From NCBI GenBank assembly GCA_035651755.1, contig DASRFA010000050.1:1-64000 (forward strand): a stretch of 64,000 nucleotides of DNA, read 5' to 3'. Every line of letters starts with the position of its first letter. The first letter of the stretch is position 1. Shown here one piece after another: positions 7,213-16,255 of this stretch. Position numbers and translations under genes: made by a program. The notes under the pieces are model-generated. The model did not search any database. It had not been told where the DNA came from and worked only from the letters and a program-made list of their open reading frames with translations. Source of the DNA: DASRFA01 sp035651755 (GTDB lineage: Bacteria; Desulfobacterota; Binatia; UBA12015).

Positions 7213-8289
7213 TCAAGCGAAGATCGCCGCGCGGGCCGCGAGCAGCGCGAGGAGCTCGCGGTCTCCGGTCGCGCCGAGGGCCCGCCGGGTTTGCCGCGCC
7301 ATGTCCGGGAGGAAGCGGAGGTAGCCCTTCTTCCTTCTCTCGATCGCGAGGAAGCGGAAGCGACCGATCACGCGCAGCGTCCGATAGGCGACCGCCTGGA
7401 AGTACGACCGCTCGAGCGCCGCCCCTGCGCCGAGGTCGGGACCGCCGCGCGCCACCAGCGCGCGCGCGAAGCGCTCGACGAGGTCGCGCTCGAGTTCGGG
7501 CGGGACGAAGCGATGGCTGTCGCGATCGGTGCAGAGGCTCGCGAGGTCGTAGAGCGCTGGCCCGAGCAGCGCGTCCTGGAAGTCGATCACGCGGAGCCGG
7601 CCGGCGGGATCGATGTGCAGGTTCCACGCGTGGTAGTCGCGGTGCATGAAGACCTCCGGCTGGGACGCGATCGCGTCGCCGAGGCGCGCCAGGCCGCGCT
7701 CGAGCTCGGGATCGCCGCCCGTCGCGCGCGCGGGGCCGTCGTCGGACTCCGCGAGGCCGTGCGTGTGCACGACCTCGAGCTCCTTCCCGATGAGCGCGCG
7801 GTCGTAGCGTTCCCGGAACGCGCAGCACGTCGGGTCGGGCGAGCGGGCGAGCGCGGCGATCCGCGCGAGCACGTCGACGGCGGCCTCCATCGGCCCGCGC
7901 GCCGGCCCGTCCGTCGCCGCCTGCGCGAGCGGGACGTCGCCGATGTCCTCGAGGAGGAGCACGCGTTCCGGCACCTCCGCGCGGAACACGTCGGGGACGG
8001 GGATGGCGTGGCGGGAGAGGAAACGCCCGACCGAGAGGAACGGCAGCTCCGTCGGCACGCCGCCCGCCGTCAGCTCCTCCGAAGCGTACGCCGCCTGAGC
8101 GGGGAGCAGCATCGCGACCGACGTCGCCGGCGCGCCGCCGCCGTCGAGACCGAGGCGCGCGTAGCGCCGGGCCGAGGCGTCGCCCGCGAGCATCGCGAAC
8201 GACGTGACGCGAGCGCCCGGCCACGCGCGCGCCACCACGCCGGCGACGCGCTCCTCCAGCGACTCCGCTCCACCTTCCGCCGCCGTCAT
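7213..8289 (-). CDS. amgK: AmgK-type amino-sugar kinase (anomeric MurNAc/GlcNAc kinase)
   Basis: 358 residues from the ATG at 8289; an upstream in-frame extension is Arg-rich and rejected. Aminoglycoside-phosphotransferase fold: GDASARRYARL near the N-terminus, LLLEDIGD hinge, catalytic loop MHRDYHAWN (Asp218, Asn223) and metal motif VIDFQD (Asp236). The HRDYHxWNL ... DFQDALxGPxxYDLASL pattern is that of AmgK, which phosphorylates MurNAc at C1 for peptidoglycan recycling. It precedes murU in a two-gene operon and is divergent from the nuo operon. Confidence 0.78.
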   Translation of the reverse strand: MTAAEGGAESLEERVAGVVARAWPGARVTSFAMLAGDASARRYARLGLDGGGAPATSVAMLLPAQAAYASEELTAGGVPTELPFLSVGRFLSRHAIPVPDVFRAEVPERVLLLEDIGDVPLAQAATDGPARGPMEAAVDVLARIAALARSPDPTCCAFRERYDRALIGKELEVVHTHGLAESDDGPARATGGDPELERGLARLGDAIASQPEVFMHRDYHAWNLHIDPAGRLRVIDFQDALLGPALYDLASLCTDRDSHRFVPPELERDLVERFARALVARGGPDLGAGAALERSYFQAVAYRTLRVIGRFRFLAIERRKKGYLRFLPDMARQTRRALGATGDRELLALLAARAAIFA

Positions 8290-8358
8290 GCGGCGCGCGT
8301 ACCAACGCGCGTCCGAAAACTCCAGGTGCGGCTCATCGCCCGCATGAGGCGCGCAAAT

Positions 8359-8387
8359 TTGACACCGCCTTGCGATTTCCCTAGTCA
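8359..8387 (+). promoter_or_regulatory. Candidate promoter of the nuo operon
   Basis: TTGACA (8359-8364), 17 bases, TAGTCA (8382-8387), in the 154-base gap between divergent amgK and nuoA and 57 bases before the nuoA GTG. The -35 is perfect and the spacing ideal. Confidence 0.55.
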
Positions 8388-8443
8388 AACGCGGTTCAGC
8401 GCGGAAGTCGCGGAAGGTCCCGCGGCGGATCGAGACCGGCCTG

Positions 8444-8803
8444 GTGGAACAATCATACGCGGCGGTGCTGATCAGCGCCGGGCTGTGCGCCCTGGTCGTG
8501 GCGATCATGGTCGGAGCGAGCCGGCTCCTCGGGACGCGCACGCCGAACCGCGCGAAGCAGTCGGTCTTCGAGGCCGGCAACCGCTCCGTCGGCGAGGTGA
8601 AGACCCATCGCTTCCCCGTGAAGTTCTATCTCACCGCGATCCTGTTCATCGTCTTCGACGTCGAGGTCGTGTTCATGTACCCGTGGGCGATCGTCTTCCG
8701 GCAGCTCGGCTGGTTCGGGCTCGCCGAGATGGCGGCCTTCGTCGTGGTCCTGGGCGTCGGGCTGGCCTACGTCTGGAAGGTCGGCGCGCTCGAGTGGGAT
8801 TGA
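8444..8803 (+). CDS. nuoA: NADH-quinone oxidoreductase subunit A
   Basis: 119 residues, normal length, three membrane spans (residues about 8-24, 62-80, 90-112). The first loop has the complex I pattern FEAGNRSVG in place of the textbook YECG, then KFYLTAILFIVFDVEVVFMYPWA, the conserved acidic second span. GTG start with a poor ribosome site. It is the first gene of a seven-gene operon of only the membrane arm of complex I; nuoB, C and D, its usual downstream partners, are missing. Confidence 0.93.
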   Translation: MEQSYAAVLISAGLCALVVAIMVGASRLLGTRTPNRAKQSVFEAGNRSVGEVKTHRFPVKFYLTAILFIVFDVEVVFMYPWAIVFRQLGWFGLAEMAAFVVVLGVGLAYVWKVGALEWD

Positions 8804-8834
8804 GCGGCCCGCGCAGCAGCCGTCGTCGCTGACT

Positions 8835-9944
8835 ATGGATCTCCTGATCGCGTTCGCGAAGTGCCTGGTGTCGCTGCTCATCGTGCTGCAGGTGGGCGTG
8901 ATCCTGCTGTGGGTCGAGCGCAAGGGATCGGCGCTCATCCAGGACCGCGTCGGCGCCAACCGCGCGAACATCTTCGGCGGCATCCTGCCGTTCAACCTCG
9001 GGATCGTGAACACGCTCATGGCCGATCCCGTGAAGCTCTTCCACAAGGAGGACATCGTCCCCGAGGGCGCGGACCACTTCCTCCACTGGCTGGCGCCGTT
9101 CCTCGCGCTCTTCCCGCTCTTCCTGACGTACGCGGTGATTCCGTTCGGCGACGTGCTCGTGATCGGCGACACGACGATCAACCTGCAGGCGGTCGAGCTG
9201 AACGTCGGGATCCTCTTCGTGCTCGCGATGGTGTCGCTCGGCGTCTACGGCGTCGTGCTCGGCGGCTGGGCGTCGAACTCGCGCTACGCGCTCCTCGGCG
9301 GCGTCCGCGGCTCGGCGCAGATGATCTCGTACGAGATCGCGATGGGTCTCGCGCTCGTCGCGGTGGTGCTGACCTACGGGACCCTCGACCTGCAGGCGAT
9401 CGTCCGCGCGCAGGGCGACCTCATGTGGGGCGTGATCCCGGCGTGGGGCGTCTTCTACCAGCCGCTCGCGCTCGTGATCCTCTTCATCGCCGGCATGGCG
9501 GAGTCGAAGCGCGCGCCCTTCGATCTGCCGGAGGCGGAGTCGGAGCTGATCGCCGGCTTCTTCACGGAGTACTCGGGCTCGAAGCAGTCGGTGTTCATGA
9601 TGGCCGACTTCGTCGAGGTCGCGATCGTCGCGGCGCTCGTGACGACGCTCTTCTTCGGCGGCTGGCAGGTGCCCTACCTCTACCGCGACGGCTTCCACTT
9701 CCCGGGCGGCTTCTCGATCGCCGTGCCGTCGCTCCTCGTCACGGTGCTGCAGGTCCTGTCGTTCCTCGTGAAGCTCTTCCTCTTCTGCTGGTTCCAGATC
9801 CTGGTCCGCTGGTCGCTGCCGCGCCTGCGCTACGACCAGCTCATGGACCTCGGCTGGAAGCGCCTCCTCCCGTACGCGCTCGCGAACCTCGCCGTGAGCG
9901 CGGTCCTGATCCTGCTCCTCCAGGGCTGGACGGTGCGCTCGTGA
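8835..9944 (+). CDS. nuoH: NADH-quinone oxidoreductase subunit H
   Basis: 369 residues with eight to nine predicted spans. Quinone-site signatures are clear: WVERKGSALIQDRVGANRAN and AESKRAPFDLPEAESELIAG followed by EYSGSKQSVFMMADF. The usual GPN in the first motif reads GAN. It forms the quinone chamber at the junction of the membrane and peripheral arms. It lies 31 bases after nuoA and its TGA overlaps the GTG of nuoJ. Confidence 0.95.
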   Translation: MDLLIAFAKCLVSLLIVLQVGVILLWVERKGSALIQDRVGANRANIFGGILPFNLGIVNTLMADPVKLFHKEDIVPEGADHFLHWLAPFLALFPLFLTYAVIPFGDVLVIGDTTINLQAVELNVGILFVLAMVSLGVYGVVLGGWASNSRYALLGGVRGSAQMISYEIAMGLALVAVVLTYGTLDLQAIVRAQGDLMWGVIPAWGVFYQPLALVILFIAGMAESKRAPFDLPEAESELIAGFFTEYSGSKQSVFMMADFVEVAIVAALVTTLFFGGWQVPYLYRDGFHFPGGFSIAVPSLLVTVLQVLSFLVKLFLFCWFQILVRWSLPRLRYDQLMDLGWKRLLPYALANLAVSAVLILLLQGWTVRS

Positions 9945-10426
9945 TCGTCTTCTACCTGCTCGCGATCCTGTCGGTGCTGTCGGCGATCGTCGTCGTCGTG
10001 CACCGGAGCCCGATCTACTGCGCTCTCGCGCTGGTGAACACGCTCTTCCTGATCGCGGTGATGTTCGTGCTGCTCGACGCGCACATGATCGCGTTCCTCC
10101 AGGTGATCGTCTACGCGGGCGCCATCATGGTGCTCTTCCTCTTCGTGATCATGCTGCTCGGGTCGCCGGACGAGCCCGCGTCCGCGGAGCGTCCGGGGCT
10201 CCGCACGGTCGTTCTCGCGGCGGCGGTCGTGCTCGCGGTCGAGCTCGGCGCCGTGGTGGCCGCCAAGCCCGGCGGGGAGCCGATGGCCGAGCCGCCGTCG
10301 TACGGCAGCACGCAGGCGCTCGCGGAGCGGCTCTTCACGACGCACCTCCTCTCGTTCGAGCTGACGAGCCTTCTCCTCCTCGTCGCCGTCGTGGGCGCCG
10401 TCGTCATGGCGCGGCGGCGGGCGTAG
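9941..10426 (+). CDS. nuoJ: NADH-quinone oxidoreductase subunit J
   Basis: 161 residues, GTG start overlapping the nuoH stop by 4 bases, so translation is probably coupled. Five hydrophobic spans with the conserved third one (FLQVIVYAGAIMVLFLFVIML) containing the pi-bulge region that links quinone chemistry to proton pumping. It ends in ARRRA and is followed after 14 bases by nuoK. Confidence 0.93.
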   Translation: MIVFYLLAILSVLSAIVVVVHRSPIYCALALVNTLFLIAVMFVLLDAHMIAFLQVIVYAGAIMVLFLFVIMLLGSPDEPASAERPGLRTVVLAAAVVLAVELGAVVAAKPGGEPMAEPPSYGSTQALAERLFTTHLLSFELTSLLLLVAVVGAVVMARRRA

Positions 10427-10440
10427 GAGGCGGCCGAGCG

Positions 10441-10746
10441 ATGGCGGTCCCGGTCCAGCATTACCTCGTTCTCTCGGCGATCCTCTTCGCGATCGGCGCG
10501 GTCGGCGTGCTCGTCCGCCGGAACGTGATCGTCGTCTTCATGGCGATCGAGCTGATGCTGAACGCCGTCAACCTCGCCTTCGTCGCGCTCGCGCGGCAGC
10601 GGGCGTCGATGGACGGGCAGGTGATCGTCTTCTTCGTGATGACCGTCGCCGCGGCCGAGGCGGCCGTCGGCCTCGCGATCATCCTCGCCAACTTCGCGCA
10701 GCGGCGGACGCTCCACGCCGACGAGATCAGCACGCTGCGCGGCTGA
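10441..10746 (+). CDS. nuoK: NADH-quinone oxidoreductase subunit K
   Basis: 101 residues, three spans, with the two membrane-embedded acidic residues of MrpC/NuoK proteins: Glu in VFMAIELMLNAVNL and Glu in VAAAEAAVGLAI. Both are needed for proton translocation in studied complexes. Preceded by a GGAGG-like stretch (tAGGAGGcggccgagcg). Confidence 0.95.
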   Translation: MAVPVQHYLVLSAILFAIGAVGVLVRRNVIVVFMAIELMLNAVNLAFVALARQRASMDGQVIVFFVMTVAAAEAAVGLAIILANFAQRRTLHADEISTLRG

Positions 10747-10772
10747 ACCGCGAACGGGAAAAGACCGTCGTC

Positions 10773-12758
10773 ATGCCGGAAGCCACGACCTCGCTGCTGC
10801 GCTGGATCCCGCTGCTGCCGTTCCTCGGCACGGCGGCCTGCATCTTCGCGGCCGCGACCGGCAAGAAGGCGCTCGCGCGCGCGACCGGACCGGGCGTGAT
10901 CCTGCTCGCGTTCGCGGTCGCGCTCGTGTCGGTCGGACGGTTCTGGTCGCTGCCCGCGGGCGGCTCGCTCGTCGACCACGTCTACACGTGGATCCGCGTC
11001 CCGCCGCTCGACGTCGCGATGACCTTCCGCCTCGACGCGCTGACCGCGGTCATGGTGCTCGTCGTGACGGGCGTCGGCTTCCTGATCCACCTCTACTCGC
11101 TCGGCTACATGCATGACGACCCGGACGTCGCCCGCTACTTCGCGTACCTGAATCTCTTCACCGGCTCGATGCTCGTGCTCGTGCTCGCGGACGCGCTGCC
11201 GGTGCTCTTCATCGGGTGGGAGGGCGTCGGCCTCTGCTCCTATCTGCTGATCGGGTTCTGGTACGCGGAGCTGCCGAACGCGATCGCGGGCAGGAAGGCG
11301 TTCGTCGCGAACCGCGTCGGCGACGCGGCCTTCCTGATCGGGATGTTCCTGCTCTTCTGGAGCCTCGGCTCGGTCGGCACGCCGTCGCTCTCGTTCCCGG
11401 ACATCAACCGCCTCGCGCCCGCGCTCGCCGAGCACTCGCCCGCGATCGTCACCGCCGTTTGCCTGCTCCTCCTCGTCGGCGCGACCGGGAAGTCGGCGCA
11501 GATCCCGCTCTACGTCTGGCTCCCCGACGCGATGGCCGGCCCGACGCCGGTCTCCGCGCTGATCCACGCGGCGACGATGGTGACCGCCGGCGTCTACATG
11601 ATCGCGCGCCTCTCGCACCTCTACGTGCTCTCGCCGGTCGCGCTCGAGGTCGTCGCGACCATCGGCGCGCTCACCGCGCTCTTCGCCGCGACGATCGCGG
11701 TCGTGCAGACGGATCTCAAGAAGATCCTCGCCTACTCGACGATCTCGCAGATCGGCTACATGATCCTCGGCGTCGGGGTCGGCGCGTTCTCGGCGGGCGT
11801 CTTCCACCTGATGACGCACGCCTTCTTCAAGGCGCTCCTCTTCCTGGGCGCCGGGAGCGTGATGCACGCGCTCCACGGCGAGCTGAACGTCTTCAAGATG
11901 GGCGGGCTTCGAAAGCACCTGCCGATCACCTCGAAGACGTTCCTGATCGCGACGCTCGCGATCGCCGGCGTGCCGCCGCTCGCCGCCTTCTTCTCGAAGG
12001 ACATGGTGCTCGAGGCGGCTTTCGCGGGCGGCTACCGCGTGCAGTGGTTCCTCGGTCTGGTCGCCGCCGGGATCACCGCGTTCTACATGTTCCGCGCCTA
12101 CTTCCTCGCCTTCGAGGGCGAGAGCCGGATGGACCCCGAGAAGGAGGCGCACGTCCACGAGTCGCCCGCGACGATGACGATCCCGCTGCTCGTGCTCGCG
12201 GTGCTGTCGATCGTCGGCGGCTGGGTCGGGCTGCCGCACGGGTTCCTCTGGGGCGACCGCTTCGGCGACTTCCTCCAGCCCGTCTTCGCGACGCCGGCGG
12301 CGGCCCACGCATCCGCGCACGCCGCCGAGTCGGCCGCGCACGCCGGCGGTCACGCCGAGCTCGCGACCGGCACGCTTCTCTTCCTCATGCTCCTCACGAC
12401 CGGGGTGGCGCTCGCCGGCATCTTCGCCGCGTGGCGGCTCTACGGAAGGCCTTCGGAGCAGCCGTCGCGCCTCCAGGAGCGCTTCCGCCCGGCGTACGAG
12501 ATGCTCGCGAACAAGTACTGGGTCGACGAGCTCTACGACCTCGTCTTCATCCGCCCGTACGTGGCGACGTCGCGCTTCTTCTGGAAGGTCGTCGACGCGA
12601 CCGTCATCGACGGCGTCGTGAACGGCGTCGGCCGCGTGTTCGACGGAAGCGCGCTCCTCTGGCGACGGGTGCAGAGCGGCAACGTCCAGCACTACGCGCT
12701 CGCGATGGTGCTCGGCGCGGTGGTGACGGCCGGCTACTACTACTGGGTCGCGCGCTGA
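10773..12758 (+). CDS. nuoL: NADH-quinone oxidoreductase subunit L
   Basis: 661 residues, antiporter-like subunit with about 16 spans. Landmarks: GWEGVGLCSYLLIGFW (channel Glu), GKSAQIPLYVWLPDAMAGPT (Lys and broken helix), YSTISQIGYM, and HAFFKALLFLGAGSVMHA. The long lateral helix and last span follow. An Ala/His-rich loop, AAAHASAHAAESAAHAGGHA (about residues 509-528), lies between late spans and is unusual. It is the distal proton-pumping subunit of the membrane arm. Confidence 0.95.
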   Translation: MPEATTSLLRWIPLLPFLGTAACIFAAATGKKALARATGPGVILLAFAVALVSVGRFWSLPAGGSLVDHVYTWIRVPPLDVAMTFRLDALTAVMVLVVTGVGFLIHLYSLGYMHDDPDVARYFAYLNLFTGSMLVLVLADALPVLFIGWEGVGLCSYLLIGFWYAELPNAIAGRKAFVANRVGDAAFLIGMFLLFWSLGSVGTPSLSFPDINRLAPALAEHSPAIVTAVCLLLLVGATGKSAQIPLYVWLPDAMAGPTPVSALIHAATMVTAGVYMIARLSHLYVLSPVALEVVATIGALTALFAATIAVVQTDLKKILAYSTISQIGYMILGVGVGAFSAGVFHLMTHAFFKALLFLGAGSVMHALHGELNVFKMGGLRKHLPITSKTFLIATLAIAGVPPLAAFFSKDMVLEAAFAGGYRVQWFLGLVAAGITAFYMFRAYFLAFEGESRMDPEKEAHVHESPATMTIPLLVLAVLSIVGGWVGLPHGFLWGDRFGDFLQPVFATPAAAHASAHAAESAAHAGGHAELATGTLLFLMLLTTGVALAGIFAAWRLYGRPSEQPSRLQERFRPAYEMLANKYWVDELYDLVFIRPYVATSRFFWKVVDATVIDGVVNGVGRVFDGSALLWRRVQSGNVQHYALAMVLGAVVTAGYYYWVAR

Positions 12759-12774
12759 GGCCGGGACGACGACG

Positions 12775-14337
12775 ATGACGGATTCCGTCCTCTCGCTGAT
12801 CGTCTGGTCGCCGCTGGTGGCCTCGTTCATCGTGGTGCTGCTGCCGGGGCAGGCGCTGAACGTCGTGCGCATGACGGCGTTCGTGCTGTCGCTCGTGCCG
12901 TTCGGGCTCTCCCTCGCGATGCTCGCGATGTTCGACCCGAGCGTCGGCACGCTGCAGCTGAGCGAGAAGGTGACGTGGATGCCGAGCCTCGGCGTCTACT
13001 ACTCGCTCGGGGTCGACGGTTTCTCGCTCTGGCTGATCATCCTCACGACCTTCTTGACGCCCGTCATCCTGCTCGCGTCGTGGCACGACATCGAGAAGCG
13101 CGTGAAGGAGTTCCTCTTCTTCATGCTGCTCCTCGAGTGGGGCATGCTGGGCGCGCTCGCGGCCGTCGACCTGTTCCTCTTCTTCATGTTCTGGGAGCTG
13201 ATGCTCTTCCCGATGGCGTTCGTCATCGGGATCTGGGGTGGGCCGCGCCGCCGCTACGCCGCCGTCAAGTTCGTGCTCTACACGATGGCGGGAAGCGCGC
13301 TGATGATCGTCGCGATGCTGTACGTCGTGCTCCGGCACGCCGGAGCCACCGGCGCGTACACCTTCGACGTCGTCTCGCTCTACGACACCCCGCTGACCTA
13401 CACCGAGCAGGTCCTCTGCTTCGCGGGCTTCGCGCTGCCCTTCATGATCAAGGTGCCGATGGTCCCGCTCCACACCTGGCTGCCCGACGCGCACACCGAG
13501 GCGCCGACGGGCGGCTCGGTCGACCTCGCGGGCGTGCTGCTCAAGATGGGCGCCTACGGCTTCGTCCGCTTCGCGCTCCCAATGTTCCCGGCCGCCGCCG
13601 AGGACGCGTTCCCGCTCATCATGATCCTCGGCGTGATCGGGATCGTCTACGGCGCGATGGTCGCCTTCCCGCAGCCCGACATGAAGCGGCTCGTCGCGTA
13701 CTCGTCGGTGAGCCACCTGGGCTTCGTCATGCTCGGGCTCTACGCCTTCAACATGGCGGGGATCACCGGCGGCGTGCTCCAGATGATCAACCACGGCCTG
13801 TCGACGGGCGCGCTCTTCATCATGGTCGGCTACATCTACCACCGCCGGCACACGCGCCAGATCGACGAGTACGGCGGCCTGTGGAGCGTCGTGCCGATCT
13901 TCTCGGCGCTCTTCCTGGTGGTGACGCTGTCATCCATCGGCCTGCCGGGAATGAACGGCTTCGTCGGCGAGTTCCTGATCCTGCTGGGCGCGTTCCGCGC
14001 GCATCCGCTCGCGGGCGGCATCGGGACGCTCGGCGTGGTGCTGGGCGCCGGCTACATGCTGACGATGTACCAGCAGGTCATCTTCGGTCCCGTCAAGAAC
14101 GCCGCGAACAAGGCGCTGGTCGACCTCGACTGGCGCGAGATCGGCGCCGTCGCGCCGATCGTCCTCATGTTCTTCTGGATCGGGCTCTATCCCGATCCGT
14201 TCCTCTCGCGCATCGAGCCGACGACGCAGGTGCTGCTCTCCCGCCTCAGCAAGGCGGGCGCGACCCGGTACATGGCGGACGCGGGCGCGGGAAGCAGCGC
14301 CGTGGCGCTCGCGTCGCCGGGCGGGGCTCGCCCGTGA
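12775..14337 (+). CDS. nuoM: NADH-quinone oxidoreductase subunit M
   Basis: 520 residues, about 14 spans, antiporter-like. Key segments are FFMFWELMLFPMAFVIGIWG (channel Glu), PFMIKVPMVPLHTWLPDAHTEAPT (Lys of the broken helix), YSSVSHLGFVMLG and GLPGMNGFVGEFLIL. The C-terminal residues are a polar Ala/Ser/Gly tail. The TGA overlaps the GTG of nuoN. Confidence 0.95.
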   Translation: MTDSVLSLIVWSPLVASFIVVLLPGQALNVVRMTAFVLSLVPFGLSLAMLAMFDPSVGTLQLSEKVTWMPSLGVYYSLGVDGFSLWLIILTTFLTPVILLASWHDIEKRVKEFLFFMLLLEWGMLGALAAVDLFLFFMFWELMLFPMAFVIGIWGGPRRRYAAVKFVLYTMAGSALMIVAMLYVVLRHAGATGAYTFDVVSLYDTPLTYTEQVLCFAGFALPFMIKVPMVPLHTWLPDAHTEAPTGGSVDLAGVLLKMGAYGFVRFALPMFPAAAEDAFPLIMILGVIGIVYGAMVAFPQPDMKRLVAYSSVSHLGFVMLGLYAFNMAGITGGVLQMINHGLSTGALFIMVGYIYHRRHTRQIDEYGGLWSVVPIFSALFLVVTLSSIGLPGMNGFVGEFLILLGAFRAHPLAGGIGTLGVVLGAGYMLTMYQQVIFGPVKNAANKALVDLDWREIGAVAPIVLMFFWIGLYPDPFLSRIEPTTQVLLSRLSKAGATRYMADAGAGSSAVALASPGGARP

Positions 14338-15788
14338 CGGGCGTCGCCTTCGGACCCGCCGAGTGGCGAGCGATCGCGCCCTTCGCGCTGGTCGCGATCG
14401 GCGGCATGGCGGTCCTCCTCTACGAGGTCTTCGCCGCCGAGCGGCCGCCGACCGCGCGCATCCTCTGGCTCTCGCAGATCGGCCTCGCGGCCGGCCTGGT
14501 CGCGACGATCCTCCTCTGGGGCCGCAACGAAGCGGCTTTCGGCGGGACGTTCGCTCTCGACGGGATCGCGCTCTTCTCGAACCTCGTCTTCCTGCTCGCG
14601 GCGAGCCTGTCGCTCTTCATGGCGCAGGGCTACCTCGAGATGATCCACGTCCGCGCGCGCGAGTTCTATCCGCTCGTCCTCTTCGCGACCTCCGGCATGA
14701 TGATCATGGGCGCGGCGCGCGACCTGATCGTGCTCTTCCTGGGCCTCGAGATCATGTCGGTCGCGTCGTACGTGCTCGCCGGGATCCACCGCCGCGATCC
14801 CGCGTCGGGCGAGGCATCGCTCAAGTACTTCGTGCTGGGCGCGTTCGCGACGTGCTTCCTCCTCTACGGCATCGCCGCGCTCTACGGCGCGACCGGCGCG
14901 ACGAGCTATTCCGGCATCGCGGCCGGAATCCCGAGCGCGCCGCGTCTGGCGCTCCTCGGCGGTCTCGCGCTCCTCATCGTCGGCCTCGGCTTCAAGGCGG
15001 CGGCGGTGCCGTTCCACTTCTGGACGCCGGACGTGTACCAGGGCGCGCCCTCGGCGGTGACGGCCCTGATGGCGGTCGGGGTGAAGGCGGCGGCGTTCGC
15101 CGGCCTCGCGCGCCTCTTCCTGTCGGGCCTCGCGTCGCTCTACGTCGACTGGGCGATGGTCGTCTGGTGGCTCGCCGTGCTGACGATGACGGTCGCGAAC
15201 GTGCTCGCCATCGCGCAGCGGAACGTGAAGCGGATGCTCGCGTACTCGAGCATCGCGCACGCCGGCTACCTGCTGGTGGCGATCGTCGCCGGCACGCCGC
15301 GCGGCGGGGCGGCCGTGCTCTTCTACCTCCTCACGTACGCGTTCATGACGCTCGGAGCGTTCGGGGTCGTGATCGCGCTCGGCGCGAGCGGCGACGCGAA
15401 CGAGATGATCGAGGACTACCAGGGCCTCGGCGATCGCCGCCCGCTCCTCGCGGGCGCCATGGTGATCTTCCTGCTGTCGCTGACCGGGATCCCGCCGCTC
15501 GCGGGCTTCGTCGGGAAGCTCTACCTGATCGAGGCCGCGGTCAACGCCGGCTACTTCTGGCTCTCCTTGGCCGTGGTCCTGAACAGCGTGCTGGCGGCGT
15601 ACTACTACCTCGCGGTCGTGATCGCGATGTTCATGCGCGACCCGGTGAAGCCGGTGCCCGCGTGGGAGCGCCGCCCGTATCTCTCTTTCTCGCTCCTGGT
15701 CGCGACCGTCGGGACGATCTACTTCGGCGTCTTCCCATCGCACGCGCTCGACTTCGCGCGCCTGTCGTTCCACTCGATCGTGCGCTGA
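14334..15788 (+). CDS. nuoN: NADH-quinone oxidoreductase subunit N
   Basis: 484 residues from the GTG that overlaps the nuoM stop. Antiporter-like with GLEIMSVASYVLAG (channel Glu), KAAAVPFHFWTPDVYQGAPS (Lys and broken helix), YSSIAHAGYLL and LTGIPPLAGFVGKLYL. It closes the operon; the next gene converges. All seven membrane subunits of complex I are now accounted for and no hydrophilic subunit is present. Confidence 0.95.
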   Translation: MTGVAFGPAEWRAIAPFALVAIGGMAVLLYEVFAAERPPTARILWLSQIGLAAGLVATILLWGRNEAAFGGTFALDGIALFSNLVFLLAASLSLFMAQGYLEMIHVRAREFYPLVLFATSGMMIMGAARDLIVLFLGLEIMSVASYVLAGIHRRDPASGEASLKYFVLGAFATCFLLYGIAALYGATGATSYSGIAAGIPSAPRLALLGGLALLIVGLGFKAAAVPFHFWTPDVYQGAPSAVTALMAVGVKAAAFAGLARLFLSGLASLYVDWAMVVWWLAVLTMTVANVLAIAQRNVKRMLAYSSIAHAGYLLVAIVAGTPRGGAAVLFYLLTYAFMTLGAFGVVIALGASGDANEMIEDYQGLGDRRPLLAGAMVIFLLSLTGIPPLAGFVGKLYLIEAAVNAGYFWLSLAVVLNSVLAAYYYLAVVIAMFMRDPVKPVPAWERRPYLSFSLLVATVGTIYFGVFPSHALDFARLSFHSIVR

Positions 15789-15812
15789 CGCGCGCGGAGT
15801 GGAGCTCCCCGG

Positions 15813-16202
15813 CTACCCGCACGAGATGCCGTCGACGTAGCGCATCGCGCACACGCTGTTCCCCTCGGTGTCCTCGAACCGGAACATCCGGCCGACGCCG
15901 ACGATCTCGTACTCGTCGAAGACGATCTTCCCGCCGTTCGCGAGGACCGCGGCCTTGATCGCGCCAAGGTCCTCGACCGCGATCGTGCACTCGAACGCCG
16001 TCCGGCCGCCCGCTTCGACCGGCTTCTCGCGCTTGCTGACCGAGCCGTGGATGCCTGGGTCGGACGCGGTGCCGGTGTGGACCATGTAGAAGTCCGGCGG
16101 CCCGAACGGCTCGAAGCGCCAGCCGAAGACGCGCTCGTAGAAGCGGCGAGCCCGCTCGACGTCGTCCGCCGCGATGTCGAAGTGCGCCACGTTGTTTGCC
16201 AT
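15813..16202 (-). CDS. VOC (glyoxalase/bleomycin-resistance fold) family protein
   Basis: 129 residues with the beta-alpha-beta-beta-beta layout of vicinal-oxygen-chelate proteins: AHFDIAADDVERARRFYERV at the N-terminus, FYMVHTG, then TIAVEDL and FEDTEGNSVCAM at the C-terminus. The metal positions can be matched to His7 and the C-terminal Glu of FEDTEGN. Substrate unknown. Divergent from an AraC-type regulator with a 53-base gap, so that regulator is a candidate controller. Confidence 0.85.
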   Translation of the reverse strand: MANNVAHFDIAADDVERARRFYERVFGWRFEPFGPPDFYMVHTGTASDPGIHGSVSKREKPVEAGGRTAFECTIAVEDLGAIKAAVLANGGKIVFDEYEIVGVGRMFRFEDTEGNSVCAMRYVDGISCG

Positions 16203-16255
16203 GACGCCGATCTATCGCTTCCCCGTGCGCCGTTCTTTCGGTATTTCGACAAAGG

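Noticed and set aside
10461..12950. 829-codon open frame on the minus strand across nuoK-nuoL-nuoM
   Set aside because: Arg/Asp/Glu-rich antisense of membrane genes; an artefact of high G+C codon usage. The sense frames are clear complex I subunits.
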